Shown: piece after piece, positions 27,400-38,054 of the stretch | Numbering within the stretch: the first letter of the stretch is position 1 | How the letters are laid out: each line of letters opens with the position of its first letter | Origin: Epiperipatus broadwayi | Taxonomy: Eukaryota; Onychophora; Udeonychophora; Euonychophora; Peripatidae | Assembly: GCA_028023455.1 (NCBI GenBank) | Contig: JAQFVV010006309.1 | Span: forward strand, 1,134,511 to 1,198,510 | Reading direction: 5' to 3' | DNA: 64,000 bases | Program-made: the position numbers and the translations under genes | The notes under the pieces: generated by a model | What the model was told of the DNA's origin: nothing | The model's input: the letters and a program-made list of their open reading frames with translations, nothing else | Databases searched by the model: none

Positions 27400-28352
27400 T
27401 TAAAATAGTTGATGACATCAATGAACAATGTGATCATCATTGTCATATCAATTGGAAAACTTGTGAAGGCTTTACTGTTAACTTCCATGTGGCAGGGGTC
27501 TTTATAAAAAATGGAACACAGATAGTATCAGAGGAAAAGTTAGATTAAATGACAAAGTCTGTATAAGAAAAAAAATTGTCATAATATTGAATAATGATAA
27601 TAAATATAAAGAACTGTTTTTAGAGATGAAACTTTATATAGAAGTAAAAATATTGGAGTTTGTAAGAGTAAGTAATTGTAATAAAAGGAATTGGTTTTGT
27701 TATTATGAACTATGAAGTAATAAGTATGGCAGTTTTAGCAGTAGATATGTGAATCTTATTGTATTCAAATATAGGAAAAATTTTCAGTGGTGAATGATTA
27801 GAATTTCTGTATAAAATGGAATGTATAGATTTTTGTAATGATTATAAGAAAATCGATTTTATATAGCATCAGGATGCTATATTTCTTTTGAATAAAGAAA
27901 ATAAATATTATAAGTATAAATGGATAAACCAACATAATATAATTGTTTGCTCACATGGGAAATATTTTCAATTTAAAGCTAAAAATATAAATAGATATTA
28001 TTTATTCCTGAATTTAATTTTATTGGTATTTAATAAAGTAATTGAAGTGATTTATATTATTAGAATTTTAGGAAAAATAAAGGAACTACAAATTCTAAAG
28101 TTCATCACCAATATTTATTTATTTTTATTAAAATTGGACAGCCTATACTTTCTTTTTTTTTTGAATGTACATAAATGTCTATATTTAGTTCATTTATATT
28201 TTTAAATATTAGGGGTAAATATTTTATTTAATTGCTGTGTATTTGAGTTAAAAATTAATAAGATATTAAATGTTAACTCAGTTCTGACTAGAGTTTATAA
28301 TTTTAAAAAAGTCAGAAAAGTTTTCATTTTTTAATAATAAAATTTCTTTTGT
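27400..28352 (+). other. Post-gag internal region, no pol recognised
   Basis: About 950 bp between the capsid remnant and the polypurine tract. A Cys/His-rich stretch at about 27425-27475 (QCDHHCHINWKTC) could be a degenerate zinc knuckle, but spacing is not canonical. The 105-codon frame 27888-28205 is hydrophobic with no motif seen. The absence of RT, RNase H and integrase means the element was either non-autonomous or lost pol by deletion. Confidence 0.45.
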
Positions 28353-28362
28353 GAAAAAGGGG
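28353..28362 (+). promoter_or_regulatory. Polypurine tract of the LTR element (gaaaaagggg)
   Basis: A ten-purine run directly before the 3' LTR, where retroelements keep the primer for plus-strand DNA synthesis. Position and orientation agree with the gag direction. Confidence 0.7.
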
Positions 28363-30110
28363 TTAATTAAATAGTATATTCCTTTGGAATATATTTTATT
28401 ATTGTAAAAATTAAATAAATATATAGAAATAACTTTCATTAATTTAAAAGTGTGATGTCATTAATATTTTTAAATGTTAAACTGTTATTATTAATAATTT
28501 AAAGGCATTATATATTCTTTTATAATAAAAATTGATTTTATTAAATGATAATATAAAAAAATTGAAGTATTTAATTTAAAAATATTAATTTTAAAATATT
28601 GACAATTAGTTTTAAAAAAAATTAAAATTGACTGTAGATTTATTTACTGTTCAATTGGCAAGTAGCCAAAAATGATTTTTTATCCAAGAAAATTGTTTTG
28701 ATCACATGAACAAAATTGGCTGCTGAATTTAAAAATGAAAACATTGGATTTGAAACTCTCAAAATGAACCAGTAAATAAGCAATTTTTGTCTCAAGAATT
28801 TGGGAACCAAGACTCATATGGTTAATATACTTCATATTTTCATATAACATAAATAGGATTACTTCATAATCAACTACTGCAATAATCATGATTTGTTTCT
28901 ACATCTTCATTTAGGTATACTTCTATATTTCAAATGAAGTGCCATAATAAGATTGTCTGATATATTTATAAACTTGAAGATAAACATTTAAGTGTATTAC
29001 TGGTAAATGAGTTAAAGTGATGAAACAGTTTACAAGTTTCTATTTAATATTTTGTTTAATTTATGATAAGCTATTTTTATATAAATAATTTTATGCTGAT
29101 ATTAATTATTTTAAATTGTCAATTCTTAAATATTGGATCAATCATTATGTGCATAATTATCAAAGCTATGTGCAAGTAATATTTTCAAAATGTTTTAAAT
29201 ATAATGTTCAAAAACAATACAGATGTGATAAATGATAGTTTATTTTATTTTATAGATGGCACATTTCAATACAGATTATGAAATATATAATCTGTATTAT
29301 TTAATGATATTTATAATTTTAAATAATGATTGTTTAAATGGTAATAAATATTTATTATATATATATATAAAATTTGTCTGATACTGTATGTAATGGCAAC
29401 TGAGATATTATTGATATGTTTAGCTTGATATTATTGGTTAGTTCCAGTTATAAATTCCTATGGCTTCATGTAATAATAATTTCGTTTTTATAGTGAATAT
29501 TATGTTAAGCATGGGTACAGTTTTGTATTTTTATAAATAATACAGCTATAATGATGAATTAATATTTAAATGTTATATATATATAAAGTTTTAAGAATAG
29601 TTATTATTTTTATGCAGTTACCTAGAATATTATAATGAAGAGTTAAGCTTTTATATAACAAACATTTCATCCATTGCTTAATTTTATAGCTCTCAGTGTA
29701 TAGGTCATTGTGATATTAGGTATTGACATTAAGGTAGCTTGATTTTCTTTTTGCAATGTCTCAGATTGTTGATCATACATGTGTTTCTTGATTTTGATGT
29801 ATTGATTTAGATATTGATAACTATTACAATGACATTATCATGTTTTTTTAAAAATAAATCTAATAATAAATTATTTCATTTACTTTATTATTTACTATTA
29901 CTTAAATTAGAAAATATAAAATATGCCAAATTAACAGGTTTCCAAATATAATTCACACTGGGTAAATCTGTCTTTAATTTAGGATTTATTATTAGTTGGA
30001 ATAGTTTCATTTTGTATTTTGTTTGTAATTATGAGATTACTAGTAAACTTAACTTTCTTTGGTATTAAATTACAATTGATTATTAGATAGAAGTCTAGAT
30101 TTATTATTCA
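28363..30110 (+). mobile_element. 3' LTR of the gypsy-type retrotransposon (about 1.75 kb)
   Basis: A direct repeat of 23193-24970. It begins near aaatagtatattccttt and ends ttattattca, a CA end. The flanks (atat before the 5' LTR, ataca after the 3' LTR) do not give a clean target duplication. The two minus-strand open frames 23552-23746 and 28680-28889 lie at equivalent places in the two LTRs and share residues such as DYEVILFM and VHFES. Confidence 0.88.
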
Positions 30111-30334
30111 ATACAAGCAAATTACATATTATCTTAGAAATATATTAAATTCAGTCCATTCCTCTTTTATTAATATATATGGATATATAATGGTTTGCTA
30201 AAATGAGGGATAAGATTGATGTAATGTCTATATGGTTATGACAACAATATCAAATCCAATGAGGACTTTGTTCCATCATTGATTTTTCAATGAAATGGAT
30301 GGTTGAATAGTTGGACGAATGAGAAGATTGAAAC

Positions 30335-30590
30335 CTGTCTATTAAAGTTTAAGCAATTGCTGTCTTAATATAATCAGAGCCTTTGTATATATGTGTAGGA
30401 GAATTATGATCTGGCTCAATTGATGAGTGCTGGTTCTACACAATATATATATATATATGTGTGTGTGTGTATTGAGGATCATCTATCATTTTACATGTAT
30501 GTAGTCATGTGTATAGGTTGCTTGAGATAGAGGGGAGGATGAATATAGATTGAAAAGTCGTAAGCTAAAGTATCTCTACCTACATACATG
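30335..30590 (+). repeat. Repeat family R1
   Basis: Direct copy with attaaagttta, tgtcttaatata, a (TA)n(TG)n microsatellite at about 30443-30470, gaggatcatctatc, gtcatgtgtata and the tRNA-like end gaggatgaatatagattgaaa. It starts about 225 bp after the 3' LTR. Confidence 0.8.
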
Positions 30591-31168
30591 CATGTATATA
30601 TGTATATTATTTAGTTAATCATAAGTCAGGAACATTTAGAGTATTAAAATCTTCTGTTAATACAACAGCCTAACAAGTTACTGAACTGTTTTCTTTTCTA
30701 TAGTAAACAGAAATCTGGAATGCATTTGGACATTAAAAAGTTCAATGCACTTAAATGGCTTTGTACTTTTACAAGAAATATTTTTAAATTGAAAATTAGT
30801 AAATTGAAATAAATTTTAATGACTAACATTAGAGTAATGGCTAATAATCTTATTAGAAATTTAAAAAGAAATATAAACTACCTATACATATGTATATTAA
30901 ATATGTGGAACTTTCTATTATTTTTATTTTAGAAAAAATCACAATTAGATATTAATAACTATTTATATTTCCACATATTTAAAAAAAATATTTCAAAAAT
31001 TACATTTGTTAAAAAATTATTAAATTATATATATATAAATTAATCAGATTTCACCTCCAGTAAAATATAAAATTCATCCATTGTTCAGTTTTCATACTAC
31101 ATGAACTGGAACTGATAACTTTGATAAAAATTGTTACATTTTATGTTATCTATTTATTACATATATAT

Positions 31169-31268
31169 TCCACCTTTATTGTTGAAAGAAGGTTGCCTTG
31201 ACAACAGATTGAGATTGTTGATTGTTACTGATATTGGGATTGTCTAAGTGTTGACTGATTTTAATGAT
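31169..31268 (-). repeat. Repeat family R2, partial copy (reverse orientation)
   Basis: Best-preserved example of the R2 core: in reverse it contains cagtcaacacttagacaatc, gtaacaatcaac, ctgttgtcaaggcaacc and the aataaaggtgg end. Nearly the same as 4864-4951. Confidence 0.85.
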
Positions 31269-31469
31269 TATATAAAGTAATTCACAATGTGAATATATAT
31301 ATAATTTTAAACACAGTTATTTCTAAATTTCTATATAAAAATGATTATTTTTAATGCTAGATACATATATTAGTAAGAAAATAGTCACATGTCACATGAC
31401 CTACATAGCTTGCATTACCAATATGTAATATTTAAGAATTAGATAATTGCTTGGCTAGAGTTAATATTT

Positions 31470-31580
31470 TGAATCTAATATCCTAGCTCCTCACTGATGA
31501 GAGCCATAGCTCGAAACCCATCTGGGGATGGGGACCATCATAGATAAAGGCATCAGGTATTTTCTCTTGTAGCATTTATC
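31470..31580 (+). repeat. Repeat family R3 fragment carrying a hammerhead-like core
   Basis: Shares tcctagctcctcactga and the following tctggggat with 34960-35001 and, less well, with 39816-39865. This copy lacks the inverted 5' half seen in those two loci. It holds the best hammerhead-like motif of the window (31494-31517). Confidence 0.7.
31494..31517 (+). ncRNA. Hammerhead-ribozyme-like core (CTGATGA, stem II, GAAAC)
   Basis: CTGATGA (31494-31500), a perfect 4-bp stem GAGC with loop CATA and GCTC (31501-31512), then GAAAC (31513-31517). This is the exact order and spacing of the conserved hammerhead core with stem II. A possible stem III is CCC with GGG across an ATCT loop. What is missing: a U-H cleavage site directly after stem III and a clear stem I partner for the sequence before CTGATGA. 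It could therefore be a decayed ribozyme or a chance match kept by repeat ancestry. Confidence 0.4.
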
Positions 31581-33399
31581 ATAAAAAATAAAATAAATAA
31601 GCTTGTTTAGAGCTATTAGTGGGCTCTTTATATATTATATACATGTGTGTGTAGGTAAAGGTTGTAAATCATTTTCCCTCAGGCTATGAATTAAAACATG
31701 GTAAATGTTTAACAAATGATGAAGAATAGAATAAATCCACCTATTCTTGAAGCTATGATGTTTATAAGCATACCATTGTCAACATTGTTGATAATTCAGA
31801 GTGAAATTATATATTAGTTAGCTGAAATAGGGCTTTAATAATCATCAAACTATAAATTAATCATACAATACTGGAGTCTGAATCTCTTTTTTTATTCAAC
31901 TTGTTTGAAATAGTATGTGAACATTAAATTAAACATAGATCAATGTATATATGTATATATTGAGCTTTGTTTAATGTTTATATGTATATATATTCACTAT
32001 AGAATTAAATAGCATTAAAAATATTAGCAAAATTAAAATTTCACCTAAATTTTTCCATCTCATGATCAAGATTTCATATTTTATGTAACCACATCTTCAA
32101 ATGAAAATTATCGATAAAAACAATAAACATAAACTGTCTGCGAATTCAAAGCAGTTGTCAGTCACTCTTAAATAAGTTATCAATAATTAGATGACATCAG
32201 ACTCAAAATGATTAATAAAAAGAGTTTTTTTGGTTTTTCTTTTGATTTCATTAAATTCATAAAAGATTAGCTTTGCATCACTAAACAATATTTTAAAACC
32301 AATAAAATATTTACGAATATATAAATATAAACTAAGGTACTCTCCTATTCTTAATTTATTTTTGTAAATTTTAGTTCTTTTATGAAGACTCAATTTGCTT
32401 TCTCCTATATAAATCTTAAAATAATTTCATGGAATTTTATAAACTATTTCTGGAATGCTTTTATTATCTATCAACTCTTTATAATTATTTAATTATTAAT
32501 TAAAAGTAAGATCTTTCCACTAACGAATTTACTTACTCCTCCCAAGAAATGATTCTTTTAATCAAACAGTCAATAAATTGATGATTTAAAAGACAAAAAA
32601 TAAATTTGTATTACAATCACTACTGCCTTTAATCACAATTCTTAAATCAAACATTTAATAAACTTATCAGAATAATCTGAGCTAAAAATAATCATTACAA
32701 AATTATTTTTTTCTGACTGAATATGTTATTTTCAAAATTATTTATTTCTTTAACAAAAAAGTTATTAATTATACAGAGCGGTCAGAGGAATTATAAAAAA
32801 ATGTTGTAATTGTATTTTTTTAATGTATTCGCACAACCACTATTAACACCTTTACTTTTTTATTTTGTAAATTCATATAGTTTTAATTGATATAATGACA
32901 TTTTAATTAAAAAAATAAAAAAAAAGCCTTTATAGTCAAGGTACCAGCAAAGTAAAAAGAGTTTTAACACTGCCTTCTTTTTTTAATTGACTTCTGCCTT
33001 TCCTTTTGGTAAATATAGCTAAATATGATGTTATTGAAAGAATGTTTTTAAAATAATTAAAAATGTTATGGTTTTAGAAAAATAATTATTGTGTAAAAAT
33101 AATCATGAATTTTAATGAATTTTATTTTTACACAATGTTTGTATTCTTGTTATTAAAAATCAAAATTATATATGTTATTTTATATGTATATATTTTATTT
33201 TTAAAAATAAAATGCTATAACTTCTCGAATAAGGTTAACAAAGCAAATCACTATTGACCTTATGAAAATTATTGATAATACATCTGTCATATCTCACATA
33301 GCCTTCAAATAATGGACTAATCTAGATTCCTTTCTTATTGCAATTGCATTGAGCATTCATTACTACTAACAATTGCATATATAAATAGGTAATGCATAG

Positions 33400-33850
33400 C
33401 CAATAACAAGAGTAGGCCAATAGGCAATGAATCTCACTGAATCCAAATGTTTCCATTTAGGTTGGGAATCAGGTAATAAATAGTCAGCCTTTTTGAATGT
33501 AGGATTAGAGAACTGTTAAACCTAAATAACAGTTGCCTGGTTCTCCCTATATGGTCAAAGGAAATTTCTGCTAACCTGAACAGCAATGATCATTCTTTAG
33601 ACTATAGTTATTAAGCTTATGGTTACATAGTGAGGCAAGTCCATGTTAGGACCGGAGCTACCAAAACTAACTTGAGGCAAGCTGTCATTACAGCCAACAG
33701 AGTCACCATATCTACTCATGAGGCAGACTGCCATAGTACAGTTGGAAGAGGATAGAAATGTATGAGGGCATGTACAGTCTCTTCTTTATCAGCTCACCCT
33801 AGAACTGGGAATTATACTTTGCCAACAATAGAAGGAAGAATACAGATATC
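33400..33850. other. Less AT-rich block of unknown nature, upstream of gypsy pol
   Basis: About 450 bp of higher-complexity sequence with several CCAAT motifs (33408, 33418) and a section from 33620 containing gaggcaagtcc, ggaccggagctac and gaggcagactgcc. One frame (33610-33790) reads without stop for about 50 codons but shows no motif I know. It may be part of the same gypsy element or another repeat. Confidence 0.35.
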
Positions 33851-34142
33851 TATAAATAAAAATTGTAAATCAAATATAAAATGTATGTATACCCACTTGT
33901 GTTTATATGTATAATCATGACTAAATATAGCAGATTTGATGGAGTTAACAGAATACATTTTTTTTATTTGAAACATACATACTTGCAGCTACAAGTTAAT
34001 GATCAGGATGTAATAGCATTGTCAATAATTAGCATAAAGTCTTATTCAAAATGAACCAGTTACTTTTTGGTATATCAGTTATTTCAGTAATATTTTAAAG
34101 AGTTGTGGACCAACTAGCCGCTAGAATACTGGCAACATATCT

Positions 34143-34380
34143 TATTTTGATGAATTTTTACTATGGCATAAATTCCAGAACAACTTTAGAGTTTCATTAA
34201 AAAACTCCTAGACAAGTTCAAAGTCTCAGGCATTAAAATAAACTTAGACAAATTCATATTTAAAACCAAAGAATTGAATTTTTTTGATTTAGGACAGATG
34301 TAGGAGACATTCATCCTACTCAAAAAAAGACTATCGCAATTAAAAAAGCAAAAATGCTGGGAAGCAAGAAAGAATTACAG
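34143..34380 (+). pseudogene. Ty3/gypsy reverse transcriptase, left part of split pol
   Basis: A YFDEFLLW segment at about 34143-34166 corresponds to the catalytic Y-x-D-D box, here YFDE. After a frameshift, 34205-34295 encodes LLDKFKVSGIKINLDKF and KTKELNFFDLGQ, the classical region just after the RT active site (the 'K/LNPxKC' and 'FLGH' motifs of gypsy RT). The next block to 34380 leads into KELQ, the start of the conserved L-Q-x-F-L-G-L motif, cut by the insertion at 34381. RT copies element RNA into DNA. Frameshifts make it inactive. Confidence 0.85.
34369..34380. repeat. 12-bp target site duplication, left (aaagaattacag)
   Basis: Identical to 35115-35126 on the other side of the composite insertion. 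Removing the insert and one copy brings the interrupted gypsy motif together. Confidence 0.93.
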
Positions 34381-35114
34381 TTAAACCATTAAGCATCACA
34401 TGATCACATCTCCTATACTAGCACATTAATTGTTGATAAACAGAGCAAAACTCTCCATACAGTATTGCCATCTGTGCTAAACAGAGTAATCAATGGATGC
34501 CAGAAGGCTTGTGCATAAAATCCCTATCTAATGCCTACTCATCCAATATCCCCAGACTAGTTTCTGGCTTGTGGCCTTCAGGAGCTTTGGATCTGAGAGC
34601 ACTGCATCTAGATCTTAGCACAGATGGCAATACTGTATGGAGAGTTTTGCTCTGTTTATCAACAATTAATGTGCTAGTATAGGAGATGTGATCATGTGAT
34701 GCTTAATGGTTTAACACCAATCCTGACTAATAGGATAGTGGTGGCTATGGTTGTAAAAGAGCCAAAGACACCAAAATGTATGGGTGCTGAACTGAGTTCA
34801 GACCCATATGACTATATAAGCTATTGAGCTTAGATTGAAATATTTTTTGTGTTTTTAATTTCATTCTCATAGTTTTGTAGTTAAGTAGAGATAAAAGGTG
34901 GTTGCTAGAGGGTTGCATTAGATCCTGAGATCTAGATGCAGTGCTCTCAGATCCAAAGCTCCTCACTGACGAAAGCCATAAGCCAGAAACTAGTCTGGGG
35001 ATATTGGATGAGTAGGTATTAGATAGGGATTTTATGCACAAGCCTTCTGGCGTCCATTGATTACTCTGTTTAGCACAGATGGCAATACTGTATGGAGAGT
35101 TTTGCTCAATTTAT
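34381..35114 (+). mobile_element. Composite inverted/tandem insertion (R3 family, Penelope-like architecture), 734 bp
   Basis: Flanked by a perfect 12-bp duplication. Three layers of structure: (1) 34381-34480 is a perfect 100-bp reverse complement of 34615-34714; (2) 34442-34614 is a near-perfect reverse complement of 34930-35108; (3) the stretch ttagcacagatggcaatact... occurs directly at 34615-34653 and again at 35070-35108, so the forward part starts and ends with the same sequence at a spacing of about 455 bp. This reads as an inverted 5' fragment joined to a forward unit with repeated ends. The middle (34715-34929) holds ctgaactgagttcag and cccatatgactatataag, shared with 39.67 kb. The forward part has a degenerate CTGACGA...GAAAC motif at 34966-34990. 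No protein is encoded; the short frames at 34497-34682 and 34745-35041 are mirror images of the same repeat. Confidence 0.88.
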
Positions 35115-35126
35115 AAAGAATTACAG
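35115..35126. repeat. 12-bp target site duplication, right (aaagaattacag)
   Basis: Perfect copy of 34369-34380, followed at once by the remainder of the interrupted gypsy motif. Confidence 0.93.
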
Positions 35127-35850
35127 TGTTTTTTTGGGCCTCAAATTATTATGACAGTTTTTTATATCATAAAACTGAGGCAGCTGAACCATGATACAGA
35201 CTACTGGACAAAATGTAGTCTGGAAGTGGGATAGTAAACCTGGTAGAGCTTTCAAAAAAAGCTGAAAAACTTAATATCAGACTCAATATTCATAACCTTT
35301 GACCTTGAAAGACTGCAGTTACTAACTTGTGATGCATTACTAGTTGGAACAGGTTCTGTATTATCTCATAGCAATTGGTGACGGGGTACACTGCCCTATA
35401 GCATTTTCATCTAAATGTTTTTCAAAAAATTGAGAAAAATTATACTGATCGACAGAAAAGCCTTAGCCTTGATAAATGGCATTAAAAATTTTATGACTAT
35501 TTGGGTGATCAAATCCCTCAGCATGCTTCACCACAAATGCTAAAGTGGTTTAATTTTTTATTAGACTATAATTTTACACTGACATACATTGAGAGAAAAC
35601 AAATTCCCCATGTAGATGCCTTAAGTTGATTGCCTACTGAGGCTGCAGACAATGTAAGAGACAAAAATCAATCAATTAACATGATAGACTTAGAATTAAA
35701 TGCCCCACTTGACAGCAAATCAGTTATTGGATAGACCACTAATGATTTTGGATTTCAAAGGTTACAAAAAATGGATCCAACAGGGTTAGCCAAATAAACA
35801 CCTAATGAGTTGCATCAAAGTAATCATTACAATTTAGATAGGTAGAATTT
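35115..35850 (+). pseudogene. Ty3/gypsy RT end, RNase H and connection region, right part of split pol
   Basis: Begins with the C-F-L-G-L continuation of the RT motif (35127 on, one-base frameshift). At 35319-35355 QLLTCDALLVGTG is the first RNase H strand with its catalytic Asp in CDA. Further on, in shifted frames, PIAFSSKCFSK (about 35393-35425) and DRKALALINGIKNF (about 35452-35495) are the conserved 'SR.L..AE..Y...EKE.LA' region, and 35580-35640 gives YIERKQIPHVDALS then a TGA in place of Arg, the 'ADALSR' motif that ends RNase H. A spacer to about 35850 leads toward an absent integrase. RNase H removes the RNA strand during reverse transcription. Multiple frameshifts and stops. Confidence 0.85.
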
Positions 35851-35985
35851 GCATTGCTATTTTTGATGGAGTCTCCATTAGTTTCAAAAGCTGTAGATAA
35901 CATTGGTTATTGACAGGAATATTTGTTCAGTAAAATAATTGCTGTTTTCATTGAACATTAATGTTTGAAATATTATGAAACTTTC

Positions 35986-35999
35986 TGTAAAGGATGTAA
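35986..35999. repeat. 14-bp direct repeat, left (tgtaaaggatgtaa)
   Basis: Identical to 36322-36335; brackets the inverted-repeat insertion between them. Confidence 0.85.
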
Positions 36000-36321
36000 A
36001 TAAGCATTTATTTTATATAGTGCATGTTTATAAATTGTAATACATTAAAGATCAGCCTGTCAGCTATTGTGCATGTGCTTTTTATGAGTGTTAATAATAA
36101 ATGAATACTTTGACTCCCAACACAAGATATAGTATTTAAGAAAGAATAAAATGAATCCACTTATTCTATCCAACCCAAATGCTTATATATGGGCAAATCT
36201 TAAGTACTGGAAGTGAAAGCATGAGGATAAACCACTCACTTATGTTGGGAGTCAAAGTATTCATTTATTATTAACACTCGTAAAAAGCACATGCACAATA
36301 GCTTGAAAGGCTGATCTTTAA
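36000..36321. mobile_element. Inverted-repeat insertion with 14-bp target duplication, about 322 bp
   Basis: The left arm 36044-36123 is the reverse complement of 36242-36322 with only a few mismatches (core gtgcatgtgctttttatgag...). The arms enclose a 118-bp unique centre. The left side has an extra 44 bp not matched on the right, so the inverted copies are not true terminal repeats of a DNA transposon. The 14-bp flanking duplication is typical of target-primed insertion. Located about 150 bp after the gypsy pol remnant. The centre shares gaataaa-tccac-tattct with 31729-31747. Confidence 0.85.
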
Positions 36322-36335
36322 TGTAAAGGATGTAA
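36322..36335. repeat. 14-bp direct repeat, right (tgtaaaggatgtaa)
   Basis: Perfect copy of 35986-35999. Confidence 0.85.
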
Positions 36336-37558
36336 GTAAAATTAATGTTAATATTATTATATACATATTTGTATGGTGTTTAATTATATATAAAACAACT
36401 AATTTGATTTCAGATGTGAATATCTGTAATTAACTCTTCAAGAGAATAAAAGACAATATACAATAAGCTAGTTGAATGCAAGATGGTAAGAGTCTGTCCC
36501 CCCCCCCCTTCTATTTTACCCACCAGTTAAAAACATATGGAAAGCTATCTACTTAAGTTTTGAAATGTCTATCTTAAAAAAACATTTAAACAAATAAATG
36601 TAATCAAATATTTTATCTGGATTTGATCCTAAATCACGAATATAGGAGGGAGTATATCAATTATTGTGTTGCACTATTATATATTACAACTTTCAGTTTT
36701 TATTGTAGAACTGAATGTATATATTTGTAATAATGTATTTTTAAAAATGTTAATAGTTTATTTTTCAGCAAATACATATCATTATTATTATATTAGTTCA
36801 AGTAAATTTATAATTCATTCAATTAAGTCATAGTTGCTGCTATAAGATATTATTAATTTAAAACAATATTATATAAGTGTATTTCAATAATTTTTAAACT
36901 TATTAATTTAACTTCTTTGTAATTATAAGTTCTTAGTCATAAATTATTATTTATTTAAAGCATAACTTAGTTTTACATATGTCATAGTAAAATAGTTAAG
37001 ATATTCTTAACTTAAATCCTAACTGTAAGTTTAAAGTATTTAAGCTAGTTTATTTAAGATACAGTTTAAGAGTGCTAAATTAGTAATACTTTAATTTAGT
37101 TTTTATTCTAATAAAATCTTAAAAGTTTAACTAATAAAATTGAAATTAGCTGTTGTCTTTTCTCTGTATGTGAGTGTGCATATAATTATTAATAATTTTA
37201 AAATACTTCCTTGTTTGAAAGTAATAATGTTTCAAGTTAATTTAATGCTTTGTTTTATAATATTTTCTGTTGAAAATATTATAAACATTTTAAAACAAGT
37301 AAAACAATATTCTGAGATCTTATAAAAATGTTTAAATATATATATTATTTTATTGATAAAGTAATTTTTTTATTATTAAATAATGTAAAATCTTTAATGT
37401 AATAATGATGTGTTAATTATTGTTTTGTCTACTATCTAGACAATTAAAATTAATTATAGTATACTTTTAAAATTTTTCACCTAGCAACTAAAGAATTGTG
37501 ATCTCTCAACTTAATTAGGTTACATATTTTAATTAATAGATAACACCCAGTTTAAAAT
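36336..37558. other. AT-rich non-coding stretch
   Basis: A poly-C run of about ten at 36499-36508 is the only compositional oddity. The 61-codon frame 37140-37325 is hydrophobic with no recognised motif. Confidence 0.45.
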
Positions 37559-37612
37559 CACATGACTTAATTTATTAAGTCAAATAATTTTTTACTTTTG
37601 GAAAATATATGT

Positions 37613-38054
37613 ATTCAAGCATGAGTGCATGTGCGGTGAAACTGTTCCCAAAAGCTATTAATATAAAATAGATAACTAAAAATAATAAACTAGCTGAGCA
37701 CTTTCAAAGGATCTTGCCTTCATAATCATAGCTTGCTAATACATTTAATGATATGCAAATATGCTAATTCCATTTCTTCGATAAAGCATAGCACATGTCC
37801 TTCCTATTTATGCTTTATGAAAGAAATGGAATTAGCATATTTGCATATCATTAAATGTATTAACAAGCTCCTATGCTATGCTTTATGAAAGAAATGGAAT
37901 TAGCATATTTGCATATCATTAAATGTATTAACAAGCTATGATTATGAAGGCAAGATCCTTTGAAAGTGCTCAGCTAGTTTATTATTTTTAGTTATCTATT
38001 TTATATTAATAGCTTTTGGGAATAGTTGCACCACACACACACACTCGTGCTTGA
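37613..38054. mobile_element. Long palindrome with internal third copy, about 442 bp
   Basis: The left arm 37613-37792 is the near-exact reverse complement of the right arm 37874-38054. The spacer holds a third copy: 37811-37867 is a direct repeat of 37882-37936 (tttatgaaagaaatggaatt... to aaatgtattaacaagct). Weak pairing seems to continue outward to about 37560 and 38080 (taagtcatg). Each inner unit contains ATTTGCATA, an octamer-like site. Again one inverted and two direct units. No coding content, and no clear target duplication seen. Confidence 0.92.

Noticed and set aside
31470-31580. A complete, active hammerhead ribozyme
   Set aside because: The core and stem II are present, but I found neither the U-H cleavage site after stem III nor a complementary stem I strand.
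34497-35041. Two open frames sharing the peptide CIKSLSN and SSNIPRLVSGLW on opposite strands
   Set aside because: They lie in the inverted arms of the 34.4-35.1 kb insertion, so the same non-coding repeat is read twice.
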